Both the position numbers and the translations under genes were made by a program. The notes under the pieces are model-generated. The model did no database searches, was not told where the DNA came from, and worked only from the letters and a program-made list of their open reading frames with translations. Shown piece after piece: positions 16,203-26,680 of a stretch of DNA of 64,000 bases. Each line of letters opens with the position of its first letter. Position 1 is the first letter of the stretch. The DNA is from Acinetobacter calcoaceticus ANC 3811 (GTDB lineage Bacteria; Pseudomonadota; Gammaproteobacteria; Pseudomonadales; Moraxellaceae), in assembly GCF_000399665.1 (NCBI RefSeq), contig NZ_KB976986.1:1492773-1556772 (forward strand), given 5' to 3'.

Positions 16203-17897
16203 TTAGTCAAAGACATTTCCAGTTAAGTTAAGTTCAGCTCGCATAATTTCCTGCAATTTAAACTTTTGTGCTTTGCCTGAAGCGGTCATTGGAAACTCAT
16301 TAAAGAATCGGACATAGCGCGGCACTTTATTATGAGAAATGTGCTCTTTGCAGAATTGGCGAATGCGGTCTTCATCAATTTGATGATGCTCATGCAAAAT
16401 AATACAGGCACAGAGTTCTTCACCATATCTTGCATCTGGCAAACCAATGACTTGGACATCGCTCACATCTGGATGGGTATATAAAAAGTCTTCAATTTCT
16501 TTTGGAAAGAGATTTTCCCCACCACGAATTACAACATCTTTAATGCGGCCTTTAATTTTAATAAAACCATCTTGATCCATTTCGGCAATATCACCTGTAT
16601 GCATCCAATCAGCTGAATCAATGACCTCTTTGGTCTTTTCTTCTTCGCCCCAATAGCCAGCCATCACTGAATAACCACGAACGCATAGCTCACCCAAAGT
16701 CCCTTGCGGAACAATCTGTCCTTCTAAATCGACAATTTTAATTTCAACATGCGGATGAACATGTCCAACTGTACTCACACGTTTATCAATCGAATCATTT
16801 ACCGAACTTTGTACACTTACTGGTGAGGTTTCAGTCATGCCATAACAAATCGTGATTTCAGACATATGCATACGGTCTATGACACGTTGCATAATTTCAC
16901 GTGGGCAAGGACTACCTGCCATAATGCCTGTTCTTAAGCTCGATAAATCAAACTCATTAAATTGCTCATGTTCTAAGGTGGCAATAAACATGGTTGGCAC
17001 GCCATAAGCTGCCGTACAACGTTCTTGATGAATCGCTTTTAAAGTTTCTAAAGGATTAAATACCGCCGATGGATAGACCATCGTTGCCCCATGCGTAACG
17101 CAGGCTAAATTTCCCATGACCATACCAAAACAATGAAACAAAGGCACTGAAATACAAACTTTATCTTGGGGGGTTAAGCGAATCCCTTCACCTACAAAAT
17201 AACCATTATTTAAAATATTATGATGGGTCAACATGGTCCCTTTGGGATTCCCTGTTGTACCTGAGGTAAATTGAATATTAATGGTTTCATCAAATTGATG
17301 TTGCTTCGCTAATTGTTTTAATTGTTCTAGCTCATCAGAAGTTGGCGTAGTAACTAAATCACTAAAACGATGAATGCCCGTATGTTGTTGGTCATCAATT
17401 TTAATCACAAATTTTAAATGTGGTAGTCGCTCTGAACTAAGCACTTTATCCGGACTGTTGGTTAATTCAGGGGCTATTTTTGTGAGTAATTCTTGGTAAT
17501 CAGTGGTTTTGAATTGAGAAGCAATAATCAATCCTTTGCATGAGACTTTATTCAACACATATTCAAGTTCATGGCTTTTATAAGCTGTATTCAGGTTGAC
17601 TAAAATAATCCCTGCTTTAAAAGCTGCAAATTGGGTTACCGTCCATTCCACACAGTTAGGTGACCAGATGGCTAATCGATCTCCTTTTTTTAATCCCAAT
17701 TTTAAAAGGCTACACGCAAAAGCATTTACTTCATCCTGTAAAGCTTTATAGGTTAGTCGTCTGTTTTGATGAAAACTAACGATTGCTTCCTTTTCAGCAT
17801 ATTGCCGACAAGCCTGATCGAATTGTTCACCAATGGTCATACCCAATAAGGGCTGTGTGCTTGGTCCCGAGGCGTAGCTTAACCGTTCTTGTTGCAT
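16203..17897 (-). CDS. Acyl-CoA synthetase, AMP-forming
   Basis: Activates a carboxylic acid with ATP and CoA. The ANL-family P-loop TSGTTGNPKGTMLTHHN, the motif YGMTETSPVS, and the C-terminal hinge HTGDIAEMDQDGFIKIKGR plus catalytic Lys (GKAQKFK) are all present. The length (564 residues) is typical of fatty- or short-branched-chain acyl-CoA synthetases. I chose ATG 17897 because AAGGAG lies just before it; an earlier in-frame ATG at 17933 adds 12 residues. The position, next to a TetR gene and the divergent leucine/isovalerate operon, suggests that it makes isovaleryl-CoA or a similar branched acyl-CoA. Confidence 0.92.
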   Translation of the reverse strand: MQQERLSYASGPSTQPLLGMTIGEQFDQACRQYAEKEAIVSFHQNRRLTYKALQDEVNAFACSLLKLGLKKGDRLAIWSPNCVEWTVTQFAAFKAGIILVNLNTAYKSHELEYVLNKVSCKGLIIASQFKTTDYQELLTKIAPELTNSPDKVLSSERLPHLKFVIKIDDQQHTGIHRFSDLVTTPTSDELEQLKQLAKQHQFDETINIQFTSGTTGNPKGTMLTHHNILNNGYFVGEGIRLTPQDKVCISVPLFHCFGMVMGNLACVTHGATMVYPSAVFNPLETLKAIHQERCTAAYGVPTMFIATLEHEQFNEFDLSSLRTGIMAGSPCPREIMQRVIDRMHMSEITICYGMTETSPVSVQSSVNDSIDKRVSTVGHVHPHVEIKIVDLEGQIVPQGTLGELCVRGYSVMAGYWGEEEKTKEVIDSADWMHTGDIAEMDQDGFIKIKGRIKDVVIRGGENLFPKEIEDFLYTHPDVSDVQVIGLPDARYGEELCACIILHEHHQIDEDRIRQFCKEHISHNKVPRYVRFFNEFPMTASGKAQKFKLQEIMRAELNLTGNVFD

Positions 17898-18006
17898 TGA
17901 ATCATTCTCCTTGATTCTTTTAATTCTCTTCATACCTGATCTAATTGTTGTTACTGCAACTACTTTTCCAAACCGCCTGCTTTGTAATGTTTATCCTTTA
18001 TATGTC

Positions 18007-18624
18007 CTATTTCTTCTGCACAGCATCTACACAAAAGTCAGCAATCTGTTTTGAAAAATAGTCTTTGTGTGCATGATCAAACTTTGTATTTTGAGCTGGG
18101 TCTAGGGGTTCAACCACCACATAGGTCATGGCGCCGACAACACAAAGTGCTGCTGTATTTAAATCATCCAAGACAAACTCACCACTTGCATTTCCATCCG
18201 CAAGTATTTTTTTAATACTTTGTTTAATCAATTGTTTCACACGAAAACGCTCATGTTCAACCGTTGAATCGACGGGTTCAAACATGAGTGAATATGCAAG
18301 CTGAGGACTATTCAGTGCCCGTTTTACAAAGGTTGCCACCGCCTTGTGTAATTTCTGCTTTGCCGATAACTCACTTTCGGTAATCGAATCAATCACCAAT
18401 AATTCTGTATTAATAGCCTCGGACAAAACCTCAATCAGCACTTGGCTTTTATTATCAAAGTAGCGATAAACCAGTCCACTAGATACACCCGCTTGCTCTG
18501 CAATGGTTTGTATTTGCGCGTCTTTAAATCCTCCCTCTGAAATTATTTTTCTGGCTGAATTCAAAATCGATTTACGATTTTGCTCCATCCGCTCTTGCAT
18601 TAAAGATGATCGTTTATAGCTCAT
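18007..18624 (-). CDS. TetR/AcrR-family transcriptional regulator
   Basis: The 205-residue protein has the N-terminal HTH (GGFKDAQIQTIAEQAGVSSG, then LVYRYFDNKSQ). The C-terminal ligand domain (residues about 80-205) is diverged, as usual. It is transcribed opposite to liuA with 144 bases between, and is followed by the acyl-CoA synthetase gene on the same strand. In several proteobacteria the liu operon has a MerR-type regulator, LiuR; here TetR takes that place by position. I infer that it represses the divergent operon and is released by an acyl-CoA. Confidence 0.92.
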   Translation of the reverse strand: MSYKRSSLMQERMEQNRKSILNSARKIISEGGFKDAQIQTIAEQAGVSSGLVYRYFDNKSQVLIEVLSEAINTELLVIDSITESELSAKQKLHKAVATFVKRALNSPQLAYSLMFEPVDSTVEHERFRVKQLIKQSIKKILADGNASGEFVLDDLNTAALCVVGAMTYVVVEPLDPAQNTKFDHAHKDYFSKQIADFCVDAVQKK

Positions 18625-18641
18625 AATTTATTCTCTAACAA

Positions 18642-18680
18642 ATAAAATGAATTGTAAATCATTTTATGAATCTGTATTCA
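18642..18680. promoter_or_regulatory. Candidate TetR operators in divergent promoter
   Basis: Two palindromes overlap the region between the TetR gene and liuA: ATAAAATGA-N8-TCATTTTAT (18642-18667) and TGAAT-CTGT-ATTCA (18667-18680). Both are symmetric and lie where repression of either gene would be possible. Confidence 0.55.
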
Positions 18681-18768
18681 CTTTTTCAAAAAATCATTGT
18701 ATGTTACTTATCAAATACCCACAAAATATTTTATGGACAACAAATATAACCAATAGGATGAAAATATC

Positions 18769-19941
18769 ATGAACCTACGCAGCTTGAATTTCGGTCTAGA
18801 TGAAACTTTAATTGCGCTTCAAGATTCGGTAGCCGCTTTTTGTGCAAAGGAAATTGCACCAATTGCCCAACAAGTTGATCAAGACAACAAATTCCCTGCA
18901 CATCTCTGGAAAAAATTCGGAGATATGGGCCTTTTAGGCATGACAGTTTCTGAAGAATATGGCGGTGCCAATATGGGTTATTTAGCTCATATTATTGCTA
19001 TGCAAGAAATTTCCCGTGCTTCGGCAGCCATTGGTTTGTCTTACGGTGCTCATTCTAATTTATGTGTAAACCAGATTAACCGTAACGGTAACGAACAACA
19101 AAAACAGAAATATTTACCAAAATTGATTTCTGGTGAATATGTAGGTGCCCTTGCGATGTCTGAACCGAATGCAGGTTCTGATGTGGTCAGCATGAAATTA
19201 CGTGCTGAGCAAAAAGGTGATCACTTTGTTTTAAACGGTTCAAAAATGTGGATCACCAATGGCGGTGACGCCGATGTGTTGGTGGTTTATGCAAAAACTG
19301 ACCCTAAAGCTGGCGCGAAAGGCATGACTGCTTTTCTAGTTGAAAAAAACATGAAAGGCTTCAGCCACGGTAATCATTTAGACAAGTTAGGCATGCGTGG
19401 CTCTAACACTTACCCACTGTTCTTTGACAATGTAGAAGTCCCTGCTGAAAATGTACTCGGCGGTGTTGGTAACGGCACAAAAGTACTGATGAGTGGTTTG
19501 GACTATGAACGTGCAGTTTTAAGTGCTGGACCTTTAGGCATTATGGATGCCTGTCTAGATGTGGTAATTCCTTATTTGCATCAGCGCGAACAGTTTGGCC
19601 AAGCTTTAGGTGAGTTCCAGCTTATGCAAGGCAAACTTGCCGATATGTATTCAACTTGGTTGGCATGTAAAGCACTTGTCTACGCTGTTGGTGCTGCCTG
19701 TGACAAAGCTGATCATGACCGCAGCCTACGTAAAGATGCTGCAAGTGCCATTTTATATTCTGCCGAAAAAGCAACTTGGATGGCTGGTGAAGCAATTCAA
19801 ACTTTAGGCGGTAACGGTTATATCAATGAATTCCCTGCTGGCCGTTTATGGCGCGATGCAAAACTTTATGAAATTGGTGCAGGAACTTCTGAAATTCGCC
19901 GCATGCTGATCGGCCGCGAACTCTTCAATGAAACCAAATAA
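18769..19941 (+). CDS. liuA: Isovaleryl-CoA dehydrogenase
   Basis: Oxidises isovaleryl-CoA to 3-methylcrotonyl-CoA with FAD, passing electrons to ETF. The 390-residue length and the motifs are typical of acyl-CoA dehydrogenases: [26 protein letters not shown] and the C-terminal [22 protein letters not shown]. The [17 protein letters not shown] tail is the family signature of the isovaleryl group. AGGATG lies just before the ATG. It is first in liuABCDE and divergent from a TetR gene. The following carboxylase genes make isovaleryl-CoA oxidation the best assignment. Confidence 0.94.
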   Translation: MNLRSLNFGLDETLIALQDSVAAFCAKEIAPIAQQVDQDNKFPAHLWKKFGDMGLLGMTVSEEYGGANMGYLAHIIAMQEISRASAAIGLSYGAHSNLCVNQINRNGNEQQKQKYLPKLISGEYVGALAMSEPNAGSDVVSMKLRAEQKGDHFVLNGSKMWITNGGDADVLVVYAKTDPKAGAKGMTAFLVEKNMKGFSHGNHLDKLGMRGSNTYPLFFDNVEVPAENVLGGVGNGTKVLMSGLDYERAVLSAGPLGIMDACLDVVIPYLHQREQFGQALGEFQLMQGKLADMYSTWLACKALVYAVGAACDKADHDRSLRKDAASAILYSAEKATWMAGEAIQTLGGNGYINEFPAGRLWRDAKLYEIGAGTSEIRRMLIGRELFNETK

Positions 19942-19965
19942 TAATTATAAATAAGGATGCATCTT

Positions 19966-21567
19966 ATGAACCAATTACAAAGCAAGATTAATGTTCGAAG
20001 TGAAGACTTCAAAACAAACCAGCAAGCCATGCAAACATTGGTCACAGATCTAAAACAAGTTGCCCAGCGTATTGCTTTAGGTGGCGGTGAAAATGCCCGT
20101 CAAAAACATTTGGCTCGAGGTAAACTTTTACCCCGTGAACGTATTGATCAACTGGTTGATGTCGGCACGGCATTTTTAGAAATTGGTCAATTGGCAGCGT
20201 ACAACGTTTATGAAGATGATGTTCCTGCTGCGGGTGTGATTGCTGGTATTGGTCAGGTGAACGGCATCACTTGCATGATCGTTGCCAACGATGCAACGGT
20301 TAAAGGCGGAACGTATTATCCCCTTACGGTTAAAAAGCATTTACGCGCCCAAGAAATTGCCGAACAAAATCACTTGCCTTGTATTTATTTGGTAGATTCA
20401 GGCGGTGCCTATTTACCCATGCAAGATGAGGTTTTCCCAGACCGCGATCACTTCGGACGTATTTTCTATAATCAGGCACGCATGTCGAGCCTAGGTATTG
20501 CCCAAATTGCTGTAGTGATGGGTAGCTGTACCGCAGGTGGTGCTTATGTTCCTGCCATGTCTGATGAGACCATTATTGTACGTAATCAAGGTACGATTTT
20601 TTTAGGTGGCCCTCCTCTGGTAAAAGCTGCGACTGGCGAAGTGGTGAGCAGTGAAGATTTAGGCGGTGGCGATGTACACACACGTCTTTCGGGTGTGGCT
20701 GACCACTTAGCTGAAAATGATGAACATGCGATTGCGATTGCACGAAACATTGTCGCTAACTTAAATAAAAAACCAAATGAGTTAAACAAGCAAATTGATG
20801 AGCCACTATTTGATGCATCTGAACTCTACGGCGTAGTCCCAAGTGATGCACGTAAGCCTTTTGACATTCGCGAAGTGATTGCGCGTATTGTAGACGGCTC
20901 TCGTTTTGATGAGTTTAAAGCACGTTTTGGTTCAACACTGATTACTGGTTTCGCTTCCCTCTATGGTATGCCAGTCGGGATTATTGCCAATAACGGAATT
21001 TTATTTTCAGAGTCCGCACAAAAAGGTGCTCACTTTATTGAGCTATGCACACAGCGCAATATTCCATTGTTATTTCTACAAAACATTACGGGCTTTATGG
21101 TTGGTCGCCAGTATGAAAATGAAGGTATTGCAAAAAATGGCGCCAAACTAGTGATGGCAGTTGCAACCGCAAATGTACCAAAACTCACCCTAATTATTGG
21201 TGGTTCGTTTGGTGCGGGTAACTACGGTATGTGTGGCCGTGCTTATTCACCACGCTTTTTATGGACATGGCCAAACTCTCGTATTTCAGTCATGGGTGGC
21301 GAACAAGCAGCAAGCGTACTCTCAACTTTAAAACGTGATCAGATTGAGCAAAAAGGTGCCGAGTGGTCAGCTCAACAAGAAGATGAATTTAAGCAACCCA
21401 TTCGTGAACAATACGAGCGCCAAGGTCATCCATATTATGCTTCTGCACGTCTTTGGGATGACGGTGTAATCGACCCAGCTCAAACTCGTCAGGTACTCGG
21501 TTTAAGCCTTGCTGCCGCTATGAATGCACCAATCCAGCCAACCAAATTTGGCGTGTTCCGCATGTAA
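19966..21567 (+). CDS. liuB: 3-Methylcrotonyl-CoA carboxylase, beta subunit
   Basis: Carboxyltransferase subunit that carries CO2 from biotin to 3-methylcrotonyl-CoA, giving 3-methylglutaconyl-CoA. The carboxyltransferase N and C domains are seen in [30 protein letters not shown], and [17 protein letters not shown] near the end. I moved the start to ATG 19966: the AAGGATG ribosome site overlaps the earlier ATG at 19957, so that one is not usable. The product is then 533 residues, typical of MccB. It sits 24 bases after liuA. Confidence 0.95.
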   Translation: MNQLQSKINVRSEDFKTNQQAMQTLVTDLKQVAQRIALGGGENARQKHLARGKLLPRERIDQLVDVGTAFLEIGQLAAYNVYEDDVPAAGVIAGIGQVNGITCMIVANDATVKGGTYYPLTVKKHLRAQEIAEQNHLPCIYLVDSGGAYLPMQDEVFPDRDHFGRIFYNQARMSSLGIAQIAVVMGSCTAGGAYVPAMSDETIIVRNQGTIFLGGPPLVKAATGEVVSSEDLGGGDVHTRLSGVADHLAENDEHAIAIARNIVANLNKKPNELNKQIDEPLFDASELYGVVPSDARKPFDIREVIARIVDGSRFDEFKARFGSTLITGFASLYGMPVGIIANNGILFSESAQKGAHFIELCTQRNIPLLFLQNITGFMVGRQYENEGIAKNGAKLVMAVATANVPKLTLIIGGSFGAGNYGMCGRAYSPRFLWTWPNSRISVMGGEQAASVLSTLKRDQIEQKGAEWSAQQEDEFKQPIREQYERQGHPYYASARLWDDGVIDPAQTRQVLGLSLAAAMNAPIQPTKFGVFRM

Positions 21568-21576
21568 GAGGTGTAT

Positions 21577-22380
21577 ATGAGCTATCAATTTTTACAACTC
21601 GAACAACAAGGTCAGGTTGCCTATGTTTGGCTGAACCGCCCTGAACTGCACAATGCTTTTAATACGACAGTTATTGAAGAGCTGCATGCTTGCTTTAAGC
21701 AAATCAATACACGAGATGATATCCGTGTTGTGGTTTTAGCGGGTCGTGGCAAAAGCTTTTCGGCAGGTGCCGACCTCAACTGGATGAAACAGGCAGGTCA
21801 GGCATCTTCAGCAGAAAATGAAGCAGATGCATTAAAACTTGCGCAAATGTTAGATGCACTTGCAACACTTAAGCAACCGACGATTGCTCGTGTGCATGGT
21901 ATTGCCTTTGGCGGCGGTATGGGTTTAGCATCGGCATGCGATATTTGCATTGCCAGCACTGATGCCAAGTTTGCAACATCCGAGGTTCGTTTAGGACTTG
22001 CTCCATCTACCATTAGCCCCTATGTAATTCGTGCAATTGGTGCAAGACAAGCTTCTCGTTACTTCTTAACTGCCGAGCGAATTTCAGCACGTGATGCCAA
22101 ACACATTGGTTTGGCACACGAAGTAGCAGATGCCGAAGACTTAGATAAAAAAGTTCAAGAAATTATTGATGCACTATTACTCGGTGGCCCGCATGCTCAA
22201 GCGGCATCAAAACAACTCATTCAAATGGTGAGCAACCAGACCATGAGTAATGACTTGCTGCAACAGACAGCACATCATATTGCTCAAGTTCGTCAAGGTA
22301 GCGAGGCAAAAGAAGGCCTGAGTGCCTTTTTAAATAAACAGCAGCCTGCTTGGGTTTCTAGCTCGAATAACAACAATTAA
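21577..22380 (+). CDS. liuC: 3-Methylglutaconyl-CoA hydratase (enoyl-CoA hydratase family)
   Basis: Hydrates 3-methylglutaconyl-CoA to HMG-CoA. This is a 267-residue crotonase fold with the oxyanion-hole motifs GKSFSAGADLNWM and GIAFGGGMGLASACDICI, and catalytic Glu positions near EVRLGLAPS. The start at ATG 21577 follows AAGAGGTG; the GTG at 21571 overlaps that ribosome site and is not chosen. Position between the two carboxylase subunit genes is the standard order of the leucine operon and fixes the substrate better than the sequence alone. Confidence 0.93.
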   Translation: MSYQFLQLEQQGQVAYVWLNRPELHNAFNTTVIEELHACFKQINTRDDIRVVVLAGRGKSFSAGADLNWMKQAGQASSAENEADALKLAQMLDALATLKQPTIARVHGIAFGGGMGLASACDICIASTDAKFATSEVRLGLAPSTISPYVIRAIGARQASRYFLTAERISARDAKHIGLAHEVADAEDLDKKVQEIIDALLLGGPHAQAASKQLIQMVSNQTMSNDLLQQTAHHIAQVRQGSEAKEGLSAFLNKQQPAWVSSSNNNN

Positions 22381-22391
22381 GGACGATCATC

Positions 22392-24383
22392 ATGTTTGAA
22401 AAGATTTTAATTGCGAACCGTGGCGAAATTGCCTGCCGTGTGATTCGTACAGCTAAAAAATTAGGTATTGCAACGGTTGCCGTTTACTCAGATGCAGACG
22501 CAAATGCACAACATGTCAAACTTGCAGATGAAGCGGTTTATATTGGTCAGTCCCCTGCAACGCAAAGTTATTTACAAGCCGACCGCATTATTCAAGCAGC
22601 AATTGATACGGGCAGCCAAGCGGTTCACCCAGGCTACGGTTTCCTTTCTGAAAATGACCAGTTTGCACTCGCTTGCCAACAACACAACATTTGCTTTATT
22701 GGCCCACCAGTGGATGCCATTTTAGCGATGGGTTTAAAAGCGACCTCGAAAGCTTTAATGGAAAAAGCAGGCGTTCCTTTAACACCGGGTTATCACGGAA
22801 CCAACCAAGATGCTGACTTTTTAAAACAACAGGCAGACCAAATTGGCTATCCTGTTTTAATTAAAGCCAGTGCGGGCGGCGGTGGTAAAGGCATGAGTCT
22901 GGTTGAGCGAAGTGAAGATTTTCTGCATGCCTTAGCCTCTTGTAAACGTGAAGCCAAATCGAGCTTTGGTAATGATGACGTCTTAATTGAGCGTTATGTG
23001 ATTCAACCTCGCCATATTGAAGTTCAAGTGTTTGGCGACACACATGGCAACTACGTACATTTATTTGAACGTGACTGCTCTGTACAACGCCGACACCAAA
23101 AAGTGCTAGAAGAAGCCCCTGCTCCACAAATGCCAAGCGAGAAACTCGATGCAATGCGCCAAGCTGCAATCGATGCTGCACGCGCGGTAAATTATGTTGG
23201 TGCCGGTACGGTTGAGTTTATTGTAGAACAAGACGGTACAGCGTATTTCATGGAAATGAATACGCGCTTACAAGTCGAACACCCTGTCACTGAAATGATT
23301 ACAGGTGAAGACTTGGTTGAATGGCAACTTCGTGTGGCTTATGGCGAACCTTTACCTAAACTACAAAACGAATTGCAGATTCACGGACATGCGCTCGAAG
23401 CACGTATCTATGCTGAAGAACCAGAAAAAGGCTTTTTACCTGCCATTGGTAAAATTGACTATCTACACTACCCAACTCAAAACCAATATGTGCGTGTAGA
23501 TAGCGGTATCGTTGAAGGCGATGAAATCACGACGTATTACGACCCAATGATTGCGAAACTCATCGTATGGGGTAAAAACCGTGAAGCTGCGCTCATTCAA
23601 ATGCAACACGCTTTAAGCCAATTCCATGTAGATGGCTTAGGCAACAACATTGCTTTTCTTGAAAAAATTGTTCGTAGCGAATCGTTTAAACAAGCCAAAC
23701 TTGATACCAACCTGATTCAACGTGAACAACACTTCTTGTTTAGCCCTGAAGAGATCAAACCAGAACTTGTGGTGGCTGCGGCATTTATTGAGTTTTTAAG
23801 CAAACTTAATAACAACAGTTCAAGCCAAAAACAGCTTTGGCAAGCTCAGCCGCTTTGGCGCTTAAATATTGCCTATCAGCACAGTATTAAACTGAATTAT
23901 TTAAACCAAAATATCCAAATCAAATTTGCCTCAAATGAACAGGGCTTCACCGCGGAATATAACGGTCAAAGCTACCCGATTTCTGGTCAATTGATTGATG
24001 CACATACGGCCTCTGTTCAAATTGGCGGATCTAAGCAAAAGCTATCTTTTAACCAAAGTCAGCAAGGCATTATCTTGTTCCAAAATGGACAAAGTTATAA
24101 GTTTGCTTATATTCTCCAAGACTTTAACCAAGCAGATAGCCAAGCCGATGAAGGCCACCTAAAAGCACCAATGCCAGGTGTGGTCACACAAGTTTTGGTG
24201 AGCGCAAATCATAGCGTTAAAAAAGACGATATTTTAATGACGCTTGAAGCCATGAAAATGGAATATACCATTCGTGCCCCTAAAGACGGCCTAATTGTAG
24301 ATTCCTATTTCCAAGTCGGTGATCAGGTCAAAGCTGGTGACGAGCTTGTGGAATTTCAGCCTGCTCAGGAGGAAGTTGCATGA
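22392..24383 (+). CDS. liuD: 3-Methylcrotonyl-CoA carboxylase, alpha (biotin-carrying) subunit
   Basis: The 663-residue protein has the biotin carboxylase domain (ILIANRGEIACRVIRTAKK; ATP-grasp loop KASAGGGGKGM), a linker (residues about 450-580), and a C-terminal biotinyl domain with EAMKMEY, the biotinylated Lys being residue 622. It carboxylates biotin with ATP and bicarbonate for LiuB. It lies in the operon 11 bases after liuC and overlaps liuE by four bases (ATGA), so the two are translationally coupled. Confidence 0.96.
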   Translation: MFEKILIANRGEIACRVIRTAKKLGIATVAVYSDADANAQHVKLADEAVYIGQSPATQSYLQADRIIQAAIDTGSQAVHPGYGFLSENDQFALACQQHNICFIGPPVDAILAMGLKATSKALMEKAGVPLTPGYHGTNQDADFLKQQADQIGYPVLIKASAGGGGKGMSLVERSEDFLHALASCKREAKSSFGNDDVLIERYVIQPRHIEVQVFGDTHGNYVHLFERDCSVQRRHQKVLEEAPAPQMPSEKLDAMRQAAIDAARAVNYVGAGTVEFIVEQDGTAYFMEMNTRLQVEHPVTEMITGEDLVEWQLRVAYGEPLPKLQNELQIHGHALEARIYAEEPEKGFLPAIGKIDYLHYPTQNQYVRVDSGIVEGDEITTYYDPMIAKLIVWGKNREAALIQMQHALSQFHVDGLGNNIAFLEKIVRSESFKQAKLDTNLIQREQHFLFSPEEIKPELVVAAAFIEFLSKLNNNSSSQKQLWQAQPLWRLNIAYQHSIKLNYLNQNIQIKFASNEQGFTAEYNGQSYPISGQLIDAHTASVQIGGSKQKLSFNQSQQGIILFQNGQSYKFAYILQDFNQADSQADEGHLKAPMPGVVTQVLVSANHSVKKDDILMTLEAMKMEYTIRAPKDGLIVDSYFQVGDQVKAGDELVEFQPAQEEVA

Positions 24384-25282
24384 GTGAGTTTGTCAAAATC
24401 GTGGAGGTCGGCCCCAGAGATGGCCTCCAAAACGAAAAGCAGGCTTTAACCGTCGAACAACGCTTAAACTTCATTAATGACCTGATTCATGCAGGTCTGA
24501 AATCGATTGAAGTCGGTTCATGCGTTTCGGCAAAATGGGTACCGCAAATGGCTCAAAGTGACGAGCTATTTAAGCAACTCCCCCAAACACCCGATGTGCA
24601 ATTTAGCCTACTCACCCCTAATATCAAAGGTTTTGAAACTGCTCAAGCGGTAGGATGCAAAGAGGTAGCGGTGTTTACCGCAGCTTCTGAAAGTTTTACC
24701 CGTAAAAATATCAACTGCTCAATCGATGAGAGCTTTGAAAAATTTAGCGATGTCATGAGCGCGGCAAAAGCACATAACATCCGTGTGCGCGGTTATGTCT
24801 CTTGTATTGTCGATTGTCCATATGAAGGCGCAATTGCCCCTGAACAAGTAGTGAAAGTTGTTAAACGGCTCTATGACATGGGCTGCTATGAAGTATCTTT
24901 AGGTGAAACCATTGGCACGGCTACACCAGATCGAGTTCAAAAGGTTTGGCAAGCCTGTCTGGCTGAACTCGACAGCAAGGTTTTAGCTGGACATTTCCAC
25001 AACACCTACGGCATGGCGATTGCCAATATTTATCAGTCTTTACAGCAAGGCATTCGTGTTTTTGATTCTTCCCTTGCTGGACTTGGTGGTTGCCCTTATG
25101 CCAAAGGTGCCTCTGGCAATGTATCGACCGAAGATCTGTTTTATTTGCTGTCACACATGGGGTTTGAAACGGGCATTGACTTAGAAAAACTGATGCAAGC
25201 CAGTCAAAATATTAGCCATGTATTAAACCGAAAAAGCTTGTCGAACTATGCAAATGCTTATTGGCAAACCAAGTGTGCGTAG
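24380..25282 (+). CDS. liuE: Hydroxymethylglutaryl-CoA lyase
   Basis: Cleaves HMG-CoA to acetyl-CoA and acetoacetate, the last step of leucine breakdown. The 300-residue TIM barrel starts with the metal/active-site motif EVGPRDGLQNE and contains GHFHNTYGMAIAN. The conserved Cys of the active-site loop is in GLGGCPYAKGASGNVSTED. Its ATG overlaps the end of liuD. A possible terminator hairpin is 23 bases after its stop. Confidence 0.96.
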   Translation: MSEFVKIVEVGPRDGLQNEKQALTVEQRLNFINDLIHAGLKSIEVGSCVSAKWVPQMAQSDELFKQLPQTPDVQFSLLTPNIKGFETAQAVGCKEVAVFTAASESFTRKNINCSIDESFEKFSDVMSAAKAHNIRVRGYVSCIVDCPYEGAIAPEQVVKVVKRLYDMGCYEVSLGETIGTATPDRVQKVWQACLAELDSKVLAGHFHNTYGMAIANIYQSLQQGIRVFDSSLAGLGGCPYAKGASGNVSTEDLFYLLSHMGFETGIDLEKLMQASQNISHVLNRKSLSNYANAYWQTKCA

Positions 25283-25304
25283 TCATAAATTAAAATAGCT
25301 CAGC

Positions 25305-25342
25305 ATCTGGTATAAGGCTTAATATTAGGCCGAGTACCAGAT
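25305..25342 (+). terminator. Hairpin after liuE
   Basis: An 8-bp outer stem (ATCTGGTA/TACCAGAT) encloses a further near-palindrome (GGCTTAATATTAGGCC). No T run follows, so termination may be Rho-aided. Confidence 0.45.
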
Positions 25343-25534
25343 TATCCTATCTCACCTTTATCTCATTTCGTTTAGGAATTGGGCCTAAATCCCTCATGCA
25401 ATTTATTTAAAATCTATTATTCATCTCTGTATTAAATGCCCCTCTCAACAGAAGCATTCTCTACCCTATTTTTATTCTAAATCCGTATTATTCTTCATCC
25501 TTTTTCAATTGTAGTCCTTAAAAAATTTATCTCA

Positions 25535-26476
25535 TTATTTATAAAAATAAGATGCATCCATTTCAATTCTTGGCGAAATATATTCTTCCACCCAGTCTAA
25601 CCATGCACGTGTTTTGGCATCAATAAAATGGCGTGAAGGCAATAGCGTATAAACTCCAATATCGGGCGAACGCCACTCTGGCAAGATATGGCATAATCTT
25701 CCATTCTGAACTGCATCTAAAGCCGAAAACATCGGCAATAACGCCACGCCCATATCTTGTTGCACCACATCTAACAATAATTCTGGGTTATCTGCAATTA
25801 ACTGCCCGCCAATATCAATTTTGTAAGACTCCCCCTGTGCATTCAACAAGTGCCAATCTGGCGTAATAGACGGGTTTACTAAGCGTAAACAGGCATGATT
25901 TTTTAAGTCTTCTGGAGATGTTGGTACCCCATGTTTTTCGAGATAAGCAGGTGAAGCACATAAAACAGAAAAAATAGTGCCAATTCTGCGTGCAACAAAA
26001 CGGGAGTCTGTTAATGATTCGGTCAGATAAAGACTGACATCCACCCCTTTTGCCAACAAGTCTGGAACGTACTGTGAGGTCGTATATTCCACCGTTAACT
26101 CTGGGTAATTTTTACAAAACTCGGCCATTACTGGAAAAACATAGTGATGCCCAAAGCTTCCCATGCTTAATACACGTAAACGTCCTTTCGGTTTTGAAAC
26201 GGTTCCAGCAACTTCTGATTCAGCTTCATCCACCATTGAAATAACTTGCCGACAACGCTCCGCATAAGCTGCTCCAATATCGGTCAGTGCCTGCTGGCGC
26301 GTTGAGCGTTGTATGAGTTTTGTACCTAAGCGTGTTTCTAGCTCGCTGATAAGACGTGAAACCTGTGCTGTGGTCAGATCCATCTGCTCAGCTGCTGCTG
26401 TGAAACTCCCGCTATCAATCACTTTCAGGAATGCATGCATTGCATGCAATAGTCCACCATCGAGATTTTTGCGCAT
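25535..26476 (-). CDS. LysR-family transcriptional regulator
   Basis: The 313-residue protein has the typical LysR HTH (FTAAAEQMDLTTAQVSRLISELETRLGTKLIQR, near residues 24-57) followed by the effector-binding domain (VYLLP... end replaced by YTLLPSRHF). It is divergent from the large oxidoreductase gene with 204 bases between starts, the usual layout of regulator and target. The effector is unknown; a 2-oxo acid or arylpyruvate would fit the neighbour. Confidence 0.92.
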   Translation of the reverse strand: MRKNLDGGLLHAMHAFLKVIDSGSFTAAAEQMDLTTAQVSRLISELETRLGTKLIQRSTRQQALTDIGAAYAERCRQVISMVDEAESEVAGTVSKPKGRLRVLSMGSFGHHYVFPVMAEFCKNYPELTVEYTTSQYVPDLLAKGVDVSLYLTESLTDSRFVARRIGTIFSVLCASPAYLEKHGVPTSPEDLKNHACLRLVNPSITPDWHLLNAQGESYKIDIGGQLIADNPELLLDVVQQDMGVALLPMFSALDAVQNGRLCHILPEWRSPDIGVYTLLPSRHFIDAKTRAWLDWVEEYISPRIEMDASYFYK

Positions 26477-26680
26477 AACGTAAATATGTTTTCCTAAATT
26501 ACGGATTGTTGCACCAGTTTAGTTCAACCACAATGACTAAATGTACATACATTGGCACTAATTCTTTTTAAGAAGAGGAACCGATCTTTTTTTATTTCGT
26601 ATGTCACTTGCTCCAAATATTCAACTGGATGTTGAAAAAAGAAAGTAGTCCGAGCTACTAAAAATTCTAAGGAGATATAA

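Noticed and set aside
23052-23181. Minus-strand ORFs inside liuD and other long genes
   Set aside because: They overlap well-supported genes, lack ribosome sites and encode no recognisable domain.
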